A DNA stretch of 64,000 nucleotides from Flavobacteriales bacterium (GTDB lineage Bacteria; Bacteroidota; Bacteroidia; Flavobacteriales_D; Sanyastnellaceae). The stretch covers positions 1 through 64,000 of the forward strand of contig JAKVAX010000017.1 of the NCBI GenBank assembly GCA_022447625.1. Reading direction: 5' to 3'. Position numbers and translations under genes: made by a program. Positions 52,178-60,629 of this stretch are shown piece after piece (the first letter of the stretch is position 1; every line of letters starts with the position of its first letter). The notes under the pieces were generated by a model. That model did not search any database and was not told the DNA's origin. It worked only from the letters and a program-made list of their open reading frames with translations.

Positions 52178-52190
52178 CATCAAGAGAAAG

Positions 52191-52217
52191 AAAAGGGTGC
52201 CAATTGGCGCCCTTTTT
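52191..52217 (+). terminator. Rho-independent terminator
   Basis: AAAAGGGTGCC pairs with GGCGCCCTTTTT (one G-T pair, AATT loop), 14 bases after the stop of the PNGase F-like gene. Confidence 0.85.
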
Positions 52218-52225
52218 ACGTTTTT

Positions 52226-52342
52226 GAGGGGGTTAAGGGGGAGGAGTTCGTAAGATTTTTCTGAAAGGGGGTGTTTTTGAGGGGGTGTTCAAAAGAATTT
52301 GCAAAAAATTCATACTGACCCCCTCTCGTTTGTCTATCTTTG
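52226..52342 (+). promoter_or_regulatory. glnN upstream region: G-tracts, inverted repeat and -7 promoter box
   Basis: Four runs of five G lie at 52228-52232, 52237-52241, 52267-52271 and 52281-52285, enough in principle for a G-quadruplex. GAGGGGGT occurs twice (52226-52233, 52279-52286), and the second pairs with ACCCCCTC (52318-52325) as an inverted repeat around an A-rich loop. TATCTTTG (52335-52342), an exact TAnnTTTG box, follows 28 bases before the ATG. The inverted repeat overlaps the promoter and could be an operator for nitrogen control. No regulator was identified. Confidence 0.5.
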
Positions 52343-52370
52343 CGTCAGAATTTTAAAAAATCTCGGACTA

Positions 52371-54557
52371 ATGCCAACTTTTCGCAGTAAAGCCCTGGAA
52401 GATGTATTCCATCGCAAACCACTAGTAGTGGAGCCAGCAGGTAAGATTTCAGAATTTTACGGAGAGAACGTATTCAACCAACACACGATGCGTGAGTACC
52501 TCACAGACGAGGCTTACGAGAAGGTGATGGACGCAACGATCAACGGTACACGTATTGAACGTGGAATCGCGGATCAAGTAGCGACGTCCATGAAAGACTG
52601 GGCTACTTCACGCGGAGCAACGCACTACACTCACTGGTTCCAACCTTTGACTGGAGCAACAGCAGAGAAGCATGATTCATTCATGCAGCCTACTGGAGAC
52701 GGACGTGCGATTGAGAAATTTGATGTTTCTCTATTAGTCCAGCAAGAGCCGGATGCCTCTTCATTCCCGAACGGAGGTATTCGTAATACATTCGAAGCTC
52801 GTGGTTACACGATCTGGGATCCTTCATCTCCAGCTTTCGTGATTGGTAATACACTATGTATCCCTACGATCTTCATTTCATACACAGGACATGCACTTGA
52901 TAACAAGGTGCCGTTGTTGCGTGCGATTGCAGCAGCAGACAAAGCAGCAACGGATGTATGTCAGTACTTCGACCGTGATGTCAAGAAAGTAACAATCACA
53001 CTTGGTTGGGAGCAGGAGTACTTCCTCATCGACCGTGCATTGTTTAATGCTCGTCCTGATATCGCATTGACAGGTCGTGCGCTCTTCGGACACGCACCTG
53101 CGAAAGGTCAGCAATTGGATGATCACTACTTCGGATCTATTCCTGATCGCGCAATGGCGTTCATGAAAGACTTCGAAACTGAAGCACACCGTCTTGGAAT
53201 TCCTGTAGCAACACGTCACAACGAGGTAGCTCCAAATCAGTTCGAATGTGCGCCAATCTTCGAAGAAGCGAACTTGGCAAATGACCACAACCAGCTGTTG
53301 ATGGACCTTCTCGATAAGGTAGGTCGTAAGCACGATTTCCGTGTACTTCTTCACGAGAAGCCATTTGAAGGATTGAACGGTTCAGGTAAGCACAACAACT
53401 GGTCACTAAGCACAAATACAGGAGTTAACCTTCTGAAGCCAGGGAAGAATCCTAAGAGCAACATGCGCTTCTTGACATTCTTCGTGAACACGATTGCTGC
53501 TATTCACAAGAATGCAGACATTCTTCGTGCGGCGATCGCTGGTGCAGGTAACGATCACCGTTTGGGTGCAAACGAAGCACCTCCAGCAATCATCTCTGCG
53601 TTCATCGGTTCTCAGTTGACTGAGGCACTGGATGCGCTTGAAAAGAACATCAAGGCTGGAAAGATGACACCAGACGATAAGACAGCGTTGAAGTTGGAGA
53701 TCGGACGAATTCCTGAAGTTCTACTCGACAACACTGATCGTAACCGTACTTCACCTTTCGCTTTCACTGGAAACAAGTTTGAGTTCCGCGCAGTAGGTTC
53801 TTCAGCTAACTGTTCGAATGCAATGATCGCATTGAATACAATCGTTGCAGATCAGCTGATTGAGTTTAAGAAGAACGTCGATGCACGCATCAAGAAAGGA
53901 GAGAAGAAAGACGAAGCAATACTGAAGGAATTGCAGAAGTTGATCAAGGCGTCAAAGAACATCCGCTTCGAAGGAAATGGATACAGTGACGATTGGGTGA
54001 AAGAAGCGAAGAAGCGCGGTCTTTCTAACCTTGTGAATACACCACAAGCGTTGAGCGTACTGAAGCGCAAAGAAACACGTGACATCTACTCAGCAATGGG
54101 AGTTCTGGCTCCTGAAGAGCTAGAAGCACGAGTGGAAGTAGAATTCGAAAACTACATCCTAAAGCGTCAGATCGAGGCGCGTGTGGGAGCTGATCTTGCA
54201 CAGAATCACATCATCCCTACAGCGATTGCATACCAGACTCGTTTGGTAGAAAATGTGAAGGGTTTGAAAGACATCATGACTGCTGCTGAATTCAAGAAGG
54301 CGAGCAGCACTCAAGTGAAGTTGATCAAAGAGATCTCTGAGCACTTGTCAGCAGTGAAAGACGACGTAGATTCACTACGTGCAGAGCGCAAGAAAGCTGA
54401 TAAGATGACTGACGTTGAGAAGATTGCAAACCTATACGCTGATAAGGTTATGCCGTTGTTGAACAGCGTGCGTGAGCACTCTGACCGACTTGAAATGTTG
54501 ATCGATGATGAGATGTGGCCATTGCCAAAGTTGCGTGAGCTACTTTTCACTCGCTAA
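52371..54557 (+). CDS. glnN: Glutamine synthetase type III
   Basis: GSIII, the long glutamine synthetase common in Bacteroidota and cyanobacteria; it makes glutamine from glutamate, ammonia and ATP. The protein has 728 residues from the ATG at 52371 (MPTFRSKALEDVFHRKP). The class signatures are present: THYTHWFQPLTGATAEKHDSF, TLGWEQEYFLIDRALF (metal Glu), ATRHNEVAPNQFECAPIFEEANLANDHNQLL, HEKPFEGLNGSGKHNNWSLSTNTG and LLDNTDRNRTSPFAFTGNKFEFRAVGSS. The start at 52299 would add 24 residues of no family character. The gene has its own promoter region with G-tracts and ends at a strong terminator. Confidence 0.97.
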   Translation: MPTFRSKALEDVFHRKPLVVEPAGKISEFYGENVFNQHTMREYLTDEAYEKVMDATINGTRIERGIADQVATSMKDWATSRGATHYTHWFQPLTGATAEKHDSFMQPTGDGRAIEKFDVSLLVQQEPDASSFPNGGIRNTFEARGYTIWDPSSPAFVIGNTLCIPTIFISYTGHALDNKVPLLRAIAAADKAATDVCQYFDRDVKKVTITLGWEQEYFLIDRALFNARPDIALTGRALFGHAPAKGQQLDDHYFGSIPDRAMAFMKDFETEAHRLGIPVATRHNEVAPNQFECAPIFEEANLANDHNQLLMDLLDKVGRKHDFRVLLHEKPFEGLNGSGKHNNWSLSTNTGVNLLKPGKNPKSNMRFLTFFVNTIAAIHKNADILRAAIAGAGNDHRLGANEAPPAIISAFIGSQLTEALDALEKNIKAGKMTPDDKTALKLEIGRIPEVLLDNTDRNRTSPFAFTGNKFEFRAVGSSANCSNAMIALNTIVADQLIEFKKNVDARIKKGEKKDEAILKELQKLIKASKNIRFEGNGYSDDWVKEAKKRGLSNLVNTPQALSVLKRKETRDIYSAMGVLAPEELEARVEVEFENYILKRQIEARVGADLAQNHIIPTAIAYQTRLVENVKGLKDIMTAAEFKKASSTQVKLIKEISEHLSAVKDDVDSLRAERKKADKMTDVEKIANLYADKVMPLLNSVREHSDRLEMLIDDEMWPLPKLRELLFTR

Positions 54558-54574
54558 TTAAGAAATCAATAGTT

Positions 54575-54608
54575 GAAATGGTCCTGCTTGTCAGGACCAT
54601 TTCTTTTT
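54575..54608 (+). terminator. Rho-independent terminator of glnN
   Basis: Perfect 12-base stem GAAATGGTCCTG / CAGGACCATTTC with loop CTTGT followed by TTTTT. Confidence 0.95.
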
Positions 54609-54798
54609 GCACTAATATTGAAGATTCCTACGTTATTTGTGGGAAACGGATAATGCCAGATAGTGAGTTGTAGCGCTTGCAGGAATAGGGATTCCAACCA
54701 CTTTTGACGGTTTCTTAGAGCAAGATGACTGTTGAAAACCGTTGAATCTCGCGTCTGCTGTGGCTTTCGCTTATTTGCAATTCCGTGTATTATTTAGT

Positions 54799-54806
54799 TA
54801 TTTTCG
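54799..54806 (+). promoter_or_regulatory. Putative -7 promoter box of the PorE-like gene
   Basis: TATTTTCG, identical to the box before sucD, ends 20 bases before the chosen start at 54827. The rest of 54609-54798 shows no further signal that I can name. Confidence 0.45.
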
Positions 54807-54826
54807 CTTCCTGTAATCGGAAAAAG

Positions 54827-56416
54827 ATGCAAAAAACCAACACCAAACACGCTGTGCGACGTTACTCCCTACTTTTATTGTTCGCATTGTTCTGCTCTGT
54901 AGCCTTCGGTCAGAAGAACTACACTGAGGATGCAGACCTTGCTTTCGAAAACAAAGCCTACCACGAAGCGGCGGCTGACTACCTCCGCGTTTATGGAAAG
55001 CTCAGTGGAGTCGCTGAGAAAGGAGAGGTGAACTACAAGATCGGTGAATGTTACCGTCTGATGCTGGACCACAAAGGGGCAGAAGACTACTACAAAAAAG
55101 CGATCGGGTTCCGTTTCGATGAAACAGACCCAGTAGTGCACTACAACTACGGTGAAGTACTTCGCGCTCAAAACAAATTTGATGACGCAATCCAGAAGTA
55201 CAATGACTACATGGAGAAAGGTGGCGACAAGACAAGAGCTCGCGCTGCCATCGAAATGTGTGAAAAGGCTGCACTCGAAATGGATGAGCCATCAAGTCGT
55301 TACGTTGTAGATCAAATGCCTATCCTAAACTCTGAGCAGTTTGATTATGGCCCAGCATGGAGTGGTAAGCGTTACGATGAGATCATCTTCGGATCTGCTC
55401 GTCCTTCGTCAGCAGGTTCTTCTGATGACCCGATCACTGGGGAGTCTTACATGGACCTCTTTATCTCTGAACGTGATAAGAAAGGAAAGTGGTCAACACC
55501 AGTTCCGGTAAACAATACAATCAACACGCAGCACAATGAAGGTGCAGCATGTTTCGATAAGAAATTCTCTACGATGTACTTCACTCGTTGTATCGACGAG
55601 AAGGATGCACGTTTCGCTTGTGATATCTACTACGCGCGTCGTCAAGGAAAAGACTTCGGTCCTGCAGAGCCAATGAACCTGATTGATCGTCAGGAAAACG
55701 ATTCATCTCAAGTTGGTCAGCCAGCGCTTTCTCCAGATGATATGTACATGGTTGTCGTTTCTGACATGCCAGGTGGTTTCGGTGGACGTGACCTATGGTA
55801 CGTAGAGTACGACAATAAAGGCAAGTCGTGGGGCAAGCCTAAGAACATGGGTGACAAAGTGAATACGAAAGGAGATGAGATGTTCCCATCATTCAAAGTA
55901 GATGGAACACTTTACTTCTCTTCTGATATGCACAGCAGCATGGGTGGACTTGATATCTTCATGGCAACGCGCTCTGGAGAAGACATGACTATCGCCGAGG
56001 TTGAAGGAATGCCTGCACCGATCAACAGTTCTTCTGATGATTTCGGAATCATCTGGGAAAAAGACCTAGATCAAGGGATGTTCACTTCTAGCCGTCCAAA
56101 CGGAAAAGGTAAAGACGATATCTACGAGTTCAAGATGCCTCCACTGGAGTTTGCATACATCGCGAATGTATACAACTACGATACGGGTGTGCCATTGGCC
56201 AACTCAAAAGTTACTGTGCAAGGAACTGACGGTCAGAGCTACAACTTGACTACAGATGGAAATGGCGGAATTTCTCTCGATAATGGAGAAATTATTGCTT
56301 CAACAAACTACGCTGTAGACGTGGCACTTGATGGCTTCATCGGCACCTCTGACCAATTCTCAACAGAAGGTCTTGCTGAGTCTACGACATTTGCCCGTGA
56401 GTACTTCCTAAAATAA
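54827..56416 (+). CDS. porE: PorE-like T9SS protein, N-terminal part (TPR, PD40 propeller, CarboxypepD-like)
   Basis: An exported protein of 529 residues from the ATG at 54827 (signal peptide with RRYSLLLLFALFCSVAFG, about residues 10-27). Residues ~30-165 hold three TPR-like helical pairs (LAFENKAYHEAAADYLRVYG, GAEDYYKKAIGFR, AQNKFDDAIQKYNDY). Residues ~170-435 are a PD40 beta-propeller (FDYGPAWSGKRYDEIIFGSAR, HNEGAACFDKKFSTMYFTR, QPALSPDDMYMVVVSD, MFPSFKVDGTLYFSSDMHSSMGGLDIF). Residues ~445-525 are a carboxypeptidase-regulatory-like fold. This order is that of PorE/PG1058. An in-frame TAA (56414-56416) cuts off the OmpA domain. PorE links the T9SS core to peptidoglycan, so the break should matter. 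Confidence 0.85.
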   Translation: MQKTNTKHAVRRYSLLLLFALFCSVAFGQKNYTEDADLAFENKAYHEAAADYLRVYGKLSGVAEKGEVNYKIGECYRLMLDHKGAEDYYKKAIGFRFDETDPVVHYNYGEVLRAQNKFDDAIQKYNDYMEKGGDKTRARAAIEMCEKAALEMDEPSSRYVVDQMPILNSEQFDYGPAWSGKRYDEIIFGSARPSSAGSSDDPITGESYMDLFISERDKKGKWSTPVPVNNTINTQHNEGAACFDKKFSTMYFTRCIDEKDARFACDIYYARRQGKDFGPAEPMNLIDRQENDSSQVGQPALSPDDMYMVVVSDMPGGFGGRDLWYVEYDNKGKSWGKPKNMGDKVNTKGDEMFPSFKVDGTLYFSSDMHSSMGGLDIFMATRSGEDMTIAEVEGMPAPINSSSDDFGIIWEKDLDQGMFTSSRPNGKGKDDIYEFKMPPLEFAYIANVYNYDTGVPLANSKVTVQGTDGQSYNLTTDGNGGISLDNGEIIASTNYAVDVALDGFIGTSDQFSTEGLAESTTFAREYFLK

Positions 56417-56419
56417 ATC

Positions 56420-56833
56420 GTGATTGGTATCGAGTACGATCTTCCACTGGTACAATATCCATATGACGAAGCAACGCTTCTTGTAAATCAAGAAGTGAAC
56501 TCTGCCGATTCATTGAACTTCCTTTTCGATCTTCTCTTAACGAACGGCAACTTTGTGATTCAGCTTGAAGCACACACAGATACGCGTGGTAAGGTCGGAT
56601 ACAACCAGGAGCTTAGCCAGCGTCGTGCACAAACTTGTGTAGACTACCTGGTGTCGAAAGGAATTTCTAAAGATCGCATGGTGGCAGTAGGTAAAGGTAA
56701 GAGCGAGCCTAAGATATCTGATAAAGAAATCAACGCAATGGCAACTGAAGAGGAGAAAGAGGCAGCTCACCAGGTGAACCGTCGTACGATCTTTAAGATC
56801 CTCCGATACGATTACGTACCGAAGGAAGAATAA
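56420..56833 (+). CDS. porE: PorE-like T9SS protein, OmpA-like C-terminal part
   Basis: Encodes the OmpA/MotB peptidoglycan-binding domain that normally ends PorE: YDLPLVQYPYDEATLLVNQEV, FVIQLEAHTDTRGKVGYNQELSQRRAQTCVDYLVSKGI and KDRMVAVGKGKSEPK, with the conserved Asp and Arg of HTDTRG and SQRRA. It is in the same frame as the upstream part and separated from it by a single TAA and one codon. The GTG at 56420 could restart translation, but the product would have no signal peptide and would stay in the cytoplasm. The pair is best read as one gene with a nonsense change or a sequence error. Confidence 0.8.
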   Translation: MIGIEYDLPLVQYPYDEATLLVNQEVNSADSLNFLFDLLLTNGNFVIQLEAHTDTRGKVGYNQELSQRRAQTCVDYLVSKGISKDRMVAVGKGKSEPKISDKEINAMATEEEKEAAHQVNRRTIFKILRYDYVPKEE

Positions 56834-56860
56834 CGACAGTTCCATAAAACGAATTAACTT

Positions 56861-56892
56861 GCGGGGCGATTTGAAAATCGTCCCGCTTTTTT
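56861..56892 (+). terminator. Rho-independent terminator of the PorE-like gene
   Basis: Twelve-base stem GCGGGGCGATTT / AAATCGTCCCGC (one G-T pair, GA loop) followed by TTTTTT. The purM-like gene starts eight bases later. Confidence 0.9.
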
Positions 56893-56899
56893 ATTTCCC

Positions 56900-58075
56900 A
56901 TGAGTGATTCTCGCTACCAACAACGCGGAGTTTCCGCATCCAAAGAAGACGTCCACGCAGCCATTAAGAACGTGGATAAAGGTCTATTCCCTCACGCCTT
57001 CTGTAAGATCGTACCTGATACGCTAACAGGCTCTGATGAGCACTGTATTGTCATGCACGCTGATGGAGCAGGTACGAAGTCCTCACTGGCTTACATTTAC
57101 TGGAAGGAAACAGGTGATGCTTCCGTGTGGAAAGGAATTGCGCAGGACGCCCTCGTGATGAACCTCGATGACCTCCTTTGTGTAGGAGCTACAGATAACA
57201 TCTTGCTTTCTTCTACGATCGGACGAAACAAGCATCTCATTTCGGGTGAGGTCATTTCTGCTATCATTAATGGTACTGAAGAGTTGCTTGACGAGCTAAG
57301 GTCTCAAGGCATTGGCATCAAGTCAACAGGTGGTGAAACTGCTGATGTAGGCGACCTCGTTAGAACCATCATTGTTGATTCTACGGTTGTGTGTCGTATG
57401 CGTCGTGATGAAGTCATTGACAATGCGAACATTGCGCCAGGACAAGTCATCGTTGGACTATCTTCTTTCGGGCAAGCGAACTACGAGACAGAATACAATG
57501 GTGGAATGGGAAGCAATGGCCTAACATCTGCCCGACACGATGTCTTCCATAAGGTATTGGCTGATCGTTACCCAGAAACTTATGATCCAGATGTACCAAA
57601 GGATTTGGTTTACACTGGTAGCAAACAACCTACGGAAGCGGTCGAAGGTGTCCCAGTAGACGCTGGTAAGTTGGTTCTTTCTCCAACGCGTACTTATGCG
57701 CCTGTGATTAAGGCGATACTTTCGAAGCACCGAGATGCAGTTAAAGGTATGGTACATTGTTCAGGAGGAGCTCAAACGAAAGTGCTGCACTTTGTGAATG
57801 ACGTTCATGTCATCAAGGACCAACTATTCGACTGTCCTCCCTTGTTCAAATTGATTCAAGAGCAATCAGGTACAGATTGGAAAGAGATGTACAAAGTCTT
57901 CAATATGGGGCGCCGTATGGAGATTTATACTGATGCCGCTAGCGCGGAAGCGATGATTGAAATTGCGAACTCATTTGGAGTTGAGGCGCAAATCGTCGGA
58001 CGCGTGGAAGAAGGTTCAGGCAAGCACCTGACCATTTCTTCAGAGTTCGGAACCTTCGAATACAAAGAAGCTTAA
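56900..58075 (+). CDS. purM: Phosphoribosylformylglycinamidine cyclo-ligase family protein (AIR synthase-related)
   Basis: ATP-dependent cyclisation of FGAM to AIR in purine synthesis. The 391-residue protein is longer than E. coli PurM (345) and of the Bacteroidota subtype. HADGAGTKSSLAY (about 52-64), QDALVMNLDDLLCVGATDNILLSSTIGRNK, GIKSTGGETADVGDLVRTIIVDSTVV, and PGQVIVGLSSFGQANYETEYNGGMGSNGLTSARH are the AIRS motifs. A CSGGAQTKVLHFVNDVHVIKD stretch and FNMGRRMEIYTDA follow. It lies four bases before prfA, so prfA and pyrF may share its transcript. It has an exact 13-mer word encoding ASAE near residue 349. Confidence 0.9.
   Translation: MSDSRYQQRGVSASKEDVHAAIKNVDKGLFPHAFCKIVPDTLTGSDEHCIVMHADGAGTKSSLAYIYWKETGDASVWKGIAQDALVMNLDDLLCVGATDNILLSSTIGRNKHLISGEVISAIINGTEELLDELRSQGIGIKSTGGETADVGDLVRTIIVDSTVVCRMRRDEVIDNANIAPGQVIVGLSSFGQANYETEYNGGMGSNGLTSARHDVFHKVLADRYPETYDPDVPKDLVYTGSKQPTEAVEGVPVDAGKLVLSPTRTYAPVIKAILSKHRDAVKGMVHCSGGAQTKVLHFVNDVHVIKDQLFDCPPLFKLIQEQSGTDWKEMYKVFNMGRRMEIYTDAASAEAMIEIANSFGVEAQIVGRVEEGSGKHLTISSEFGTFEYKEA
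57937..57949 (-). repeat. TTCCGCGCTAGCG word, copy 6 (in purM)
   Basis: Exact 13-mer on the minus strand. In the purM frame (plus) it reads GCT-AGC-GCG-GAA (Ala-Ser-Ala-Glu). Confidence 0.75.
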
Positions 58076-58078
58076 CAC

Positions 58079-59158
58079 ATGAACCAGTTGATCGATAAAC
58101 TCGTAGCGATTGAGGATCGTTACCGTGAGGTCAGCATGCTCATTGTTGACCCAGAAGTGATCGCCGATAACAAGCGATACGCTACACTCATGAAGGAGTA
58201 CAAAGACTTGGGGAAAATCGTTGATCTCTCAAAACGATACCGCAACGTCGTAGATAATATTGCTTCGAGTCGTGAAATGCTCGAAACCGAGACAGATCCT
58301 GAAATGAAGGAGATGGCTCAAGAAGAATTGCTGTTACTCCAAGACGAAGAATCTTCTCTTCAAGAAGAGGTGAAAGTTGCCTTGATCCCTAAAGATCCTG
58401 AAGACAGTAAGAACGTCATCGTCGAGATTCGTGCTGGAACAGGAGGTGACGAAGCCAGCATCTTCGCAGGTGACCTCTTTAGAATGTACACCAAGTACCT
58501 CGAAACCAAAGGGTGGTCTACGGAAGTAGCCAACTTGAACGAAGGGACAGCAGGTGGATTCAAGGAAATCGTATTCAGTGTTTCTGGTGAGGATGTGTAC
58601 GCAACAATGAAGTACGAGTCTGGTGTGCACCGTGTTCAACGTGTCCCTGCAACAGAATCTCAAGGACGTGTGCACACCAGCGCAGCCACGGTCGCTGTGC
58701 TTCCGGAAGCAGATGAAGTGGATGTCGAGTTGAACATGTCAGATGTGAAGAAAGACACCTACCGCGCAAGCGGGGCAGGGGGTCAGCACGTGAACAAGAC
58801 GGAATCTGCTGTGCGTTTGACGCACCTTCCAACTGGGGTGGTAGTAGAATGTCAAGACGGACGTTCACAGCACAAGAACTACGAAAAGGCATTGCAAGTA
58901 CTTCGTTCACGTTTGTACGAGCAGGAGCTTGCAAAGAAACAAGCCGAACGTGCTGCTGAACGCAAGAGCTTGGTTTCAACAGGAGACCGCTCTGCGAAGA
59001 TTCGTACCTACAATTACCCGCAAGGACGTGTAACTGATCACCGAATCAACCTCACGCTCTACAATTTGCAGAACATCATCGATGGTGATATCAACGAAAT
59101 CATCGAAGCATTGAAGGTGGCTGAGAACGCCGAAAAAATGAAAGAAGGACAGGCATGA
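58079..59158 (+). CDS. prfA: Peptide chain release factor 1
   Basis: RF1, which recognises UAA and UAG in the ribosomal A site. The 359-residue length fits. The stop-recognition region [28 protein letters not shown] has the RF1 PxT-type tripeptide rather than the RF2 [39 protein letters not shown] contains the catalytic GGQ near residue 230. The N-terminal helices precede it. It starts four bases after the purM stop and overlaps pyrF by four (ATGA). Confidence 0.97.
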   Translation: MNQLIDKLVAIEDRYREVSMLIVDPEVIADNKRYATLMKEYKDLGKIVDLSKRYRNVVDNIASSREMLETETDPEMKEMAQEELLLLQDEESSLQEEVKVALIPKDPEDSKNVIVEIRAGTGGDEASIFAGDLFRMYTKYLETKGWSTEVANLNEGTAGGFKEIVFSVSGEDVYATMKYESGVHRVQRVPATESQGRVHTSAATVAVLPEADEVDVELNMSDVKKDTYRASGAGGQHVNKTESAVRLTHLPTGVVVECQDGRSQHKNYEKALQVLRSRLYEQELAKKQAERAAERKSLVSTGDRSAKIRTYNYPQGRVTDHRINLTLYNLQNIIDGDINEIIEALKVAENAEKMKEGQA

Positions 59159-59955
59159 CAAGACAAGAAATGATCGCGCAGATTCAAGAGAAAGGAAGCT
59201 ACCTATGTGTTGGATTGGATACTGACCTAAATAAGATCCCGTCTCATCTGCCAAAAACAGCTGAAGGGATGCTTACTTTCAATAAAGCAGTGATCGATGC
59301 TACGGCTGACCTATGTGTTGCGTACAAGCCCAACCTAGCGTTCTATGAACAATATGGAACAGAAGGTTGGGAAGTCTTGAAAGCAACAGTAGACTATATC
59401 CCAGATCATTGCTTCGTGATTGCTGATGCAAAACGAGGTGACATCGGAAACACAGCTGCAGCGTACGCAAGAGCACTATTTGATGATCTTGGTGCCGATG
59501 CTATTACAGTGGCACCATACATGGGGCGTGACGCTGTCACACCATTTCTAGAGCACGAAGGCAAGTGGACTATCGTCCTTGGTTTGACTTCGAATCCCGG
59601 CGCTGCAGACTTCCAATACCACGGAGAGCCTAAGCTCTACGAACGTGTCATCAGAGCATGTGCAGAATGGGGTAGCCCAGAGCAACTGATGTATGTGATT
59701 GGTGCTACGCGTCCAGAAGACATGAAAGAAGTACGCGACATGGTTCCGGATCACTTCTTCTTAGTACCAGGAGTAGGCGCACAAGGAGGGAGCTTGACTG
59801 ATGTGAGCAATGCTGCACTAACAGCAGACGCCGGTCTCTTGGTGAACTCTTCTCGCGGTATTATCTACGCTGGACAAGGCGAAGACTTTGCAACAGATGT
59901 TCGCCGAGCTGCGAGCACGCTTGCTGAGCAGATGGCTCTATTCCTAAAGGCATAA
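59155..59955 (+). CDS. pyrF: Orotidine 5'-phosphate decarboxylase (subfamily 2)
   Basis: Decarboxylates OMP to UMP in pyrimidine synthesis, a TIM-barrel dimer. The 266-residue length and [16 protein letters not shown] start mark the subfamily 2 (longer, bacterial/mycobacterial-like) type. The catalytic lysine/aspartate block is [45 protein letters not shown] near the end binds phosphate. It overlaps prfA by four bases and ends at a terminator. Confidence 0.96.
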   Translation: MTRQEMIAQIQEKGSYLCVGLDTDLNKIPSHLPKTAEGMLTFNKAVIDATADLCVAYKPNLAFYEQYGTEGWEVLKATVDYIPDHCFVIADAKRGDIGNTAAAYARALFDDLGADAITVAPYMGRDAVTPFLEHEGKWTIVLGLTSNPGAADFQYHGEPKLYERVIRACAEWGSPEQLMYVIGATRPEDMKEVRDMVPDHFFLVPGVGAQGGSLTDVSNAALTADAGLLVNSSRGIIYAGQGEDFATDVRRAASTLAEQMALFLKA

Positions 59956-59978
59956 AAAAAGGAGCCGAAGCTCCTTTC
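59954..59978 (+). terminator. Bidirectional terminator of pyrF and the convergent lipoprotein gene
   Basis: Stem AAAGGAGC / GCTCCTTT with CGAA tetraloop, A-run upstream. It lies between convergent stops. Confidence 0.75.
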
Positions 59979-60007
59979 AATATTTTAAGTCGATAGACTC
60001 TGCGCGA

Positions 60008-60541
60008 TTAGTCAATCTCTGCAGTTACCGTCAAGTCAGAAACTACCTGGAACACGAAGTGTACTGGTACATCTGTTACAAGTCCGTCAGCAGAAACGCG
60101 AATCTGATCGTCATTCAACAACGCGGCCAAAATCACATCTTTCTGATCTTGTGTCATTGGGAAGTCAGTGTGATCCGGATTTTCGCTTAGGTCGTATAGG
60201 TTCGATTCTTCTAGTACATATTCATAGAGATTCTCTCCGCTAAGTGACTGTAGGCGAACTGTACCGCTGACCATTACTTCTTGTGGTCCGGCGTATTCCC
60301 ACACTTTCCACTTGATGTTACGGATACCGTAGTTCACGATTGATTCTTTAACATCAGCGATGTCTTCGTTTGATAGAGCATTGAGTACTTCTTCAGCGTT
60401 GAATTGAGTAGTTCCGCTGTTCTCATCGATATCGATGGTGAAATTCTGGATAAACTGCGCACCCAAGGTCGTTTGTTTCAGTTTGTCACATCCGGCAAAA
60501 ATGAATGCAACAGACACGAGGAGTAGAAAAAAGCTTTTCAT
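60008..60541 (-). CDS. Small lipoprotein, unknown function
   Basis: A 177-residue predicted lipoprotein. The signal MKSFFLLLVSVAFIFAGCDK ends in a clear lipobox (FAGC, Cys18). The mature part looks like a beta-rich fold with strands IDIDENSGTTQFN, IRNIKWKVWEYAG and MVSGTVRLQSLSG, and ends VHFVFQVVSDLTVTAEID. It may face the periplasm or outer surface. No family was recognised. It stands alone, convergent with pyrF. Confidence 0.75.
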   Translation of the reverse strand: MKSFFLLLVSVAFIFAGCDKLKQTTLGAQFIQNFTIDIDENSGTTQFNAEEVLNALSNEDIADVKESIVNYGIRNIKWKVWEYAGPQEVMVSGTVRLQSLSGENLYEYVLEESNLYDLSENPDHTDFPMTQDQKDVILAALLNDDQIRVSADGLVTDVPVHFVFQVVSDLTVTAEID

Positions 60542-60629
60542 TGTATAGTTGATTTAACGCACACAAGATAATCATTCGCGTCCATAAAACGCTTGTCGAA
60601 CCAGTCTTAGCTCTTCCCATCTTCGTTAT

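Noticed and set aside
52878-53354. 158-residue minus-strand frame opposite glnN
   Set aside because: It is fully inside a conserved gene; its cysteine- and valine-rich composition is a typical mirror of biased codon use.
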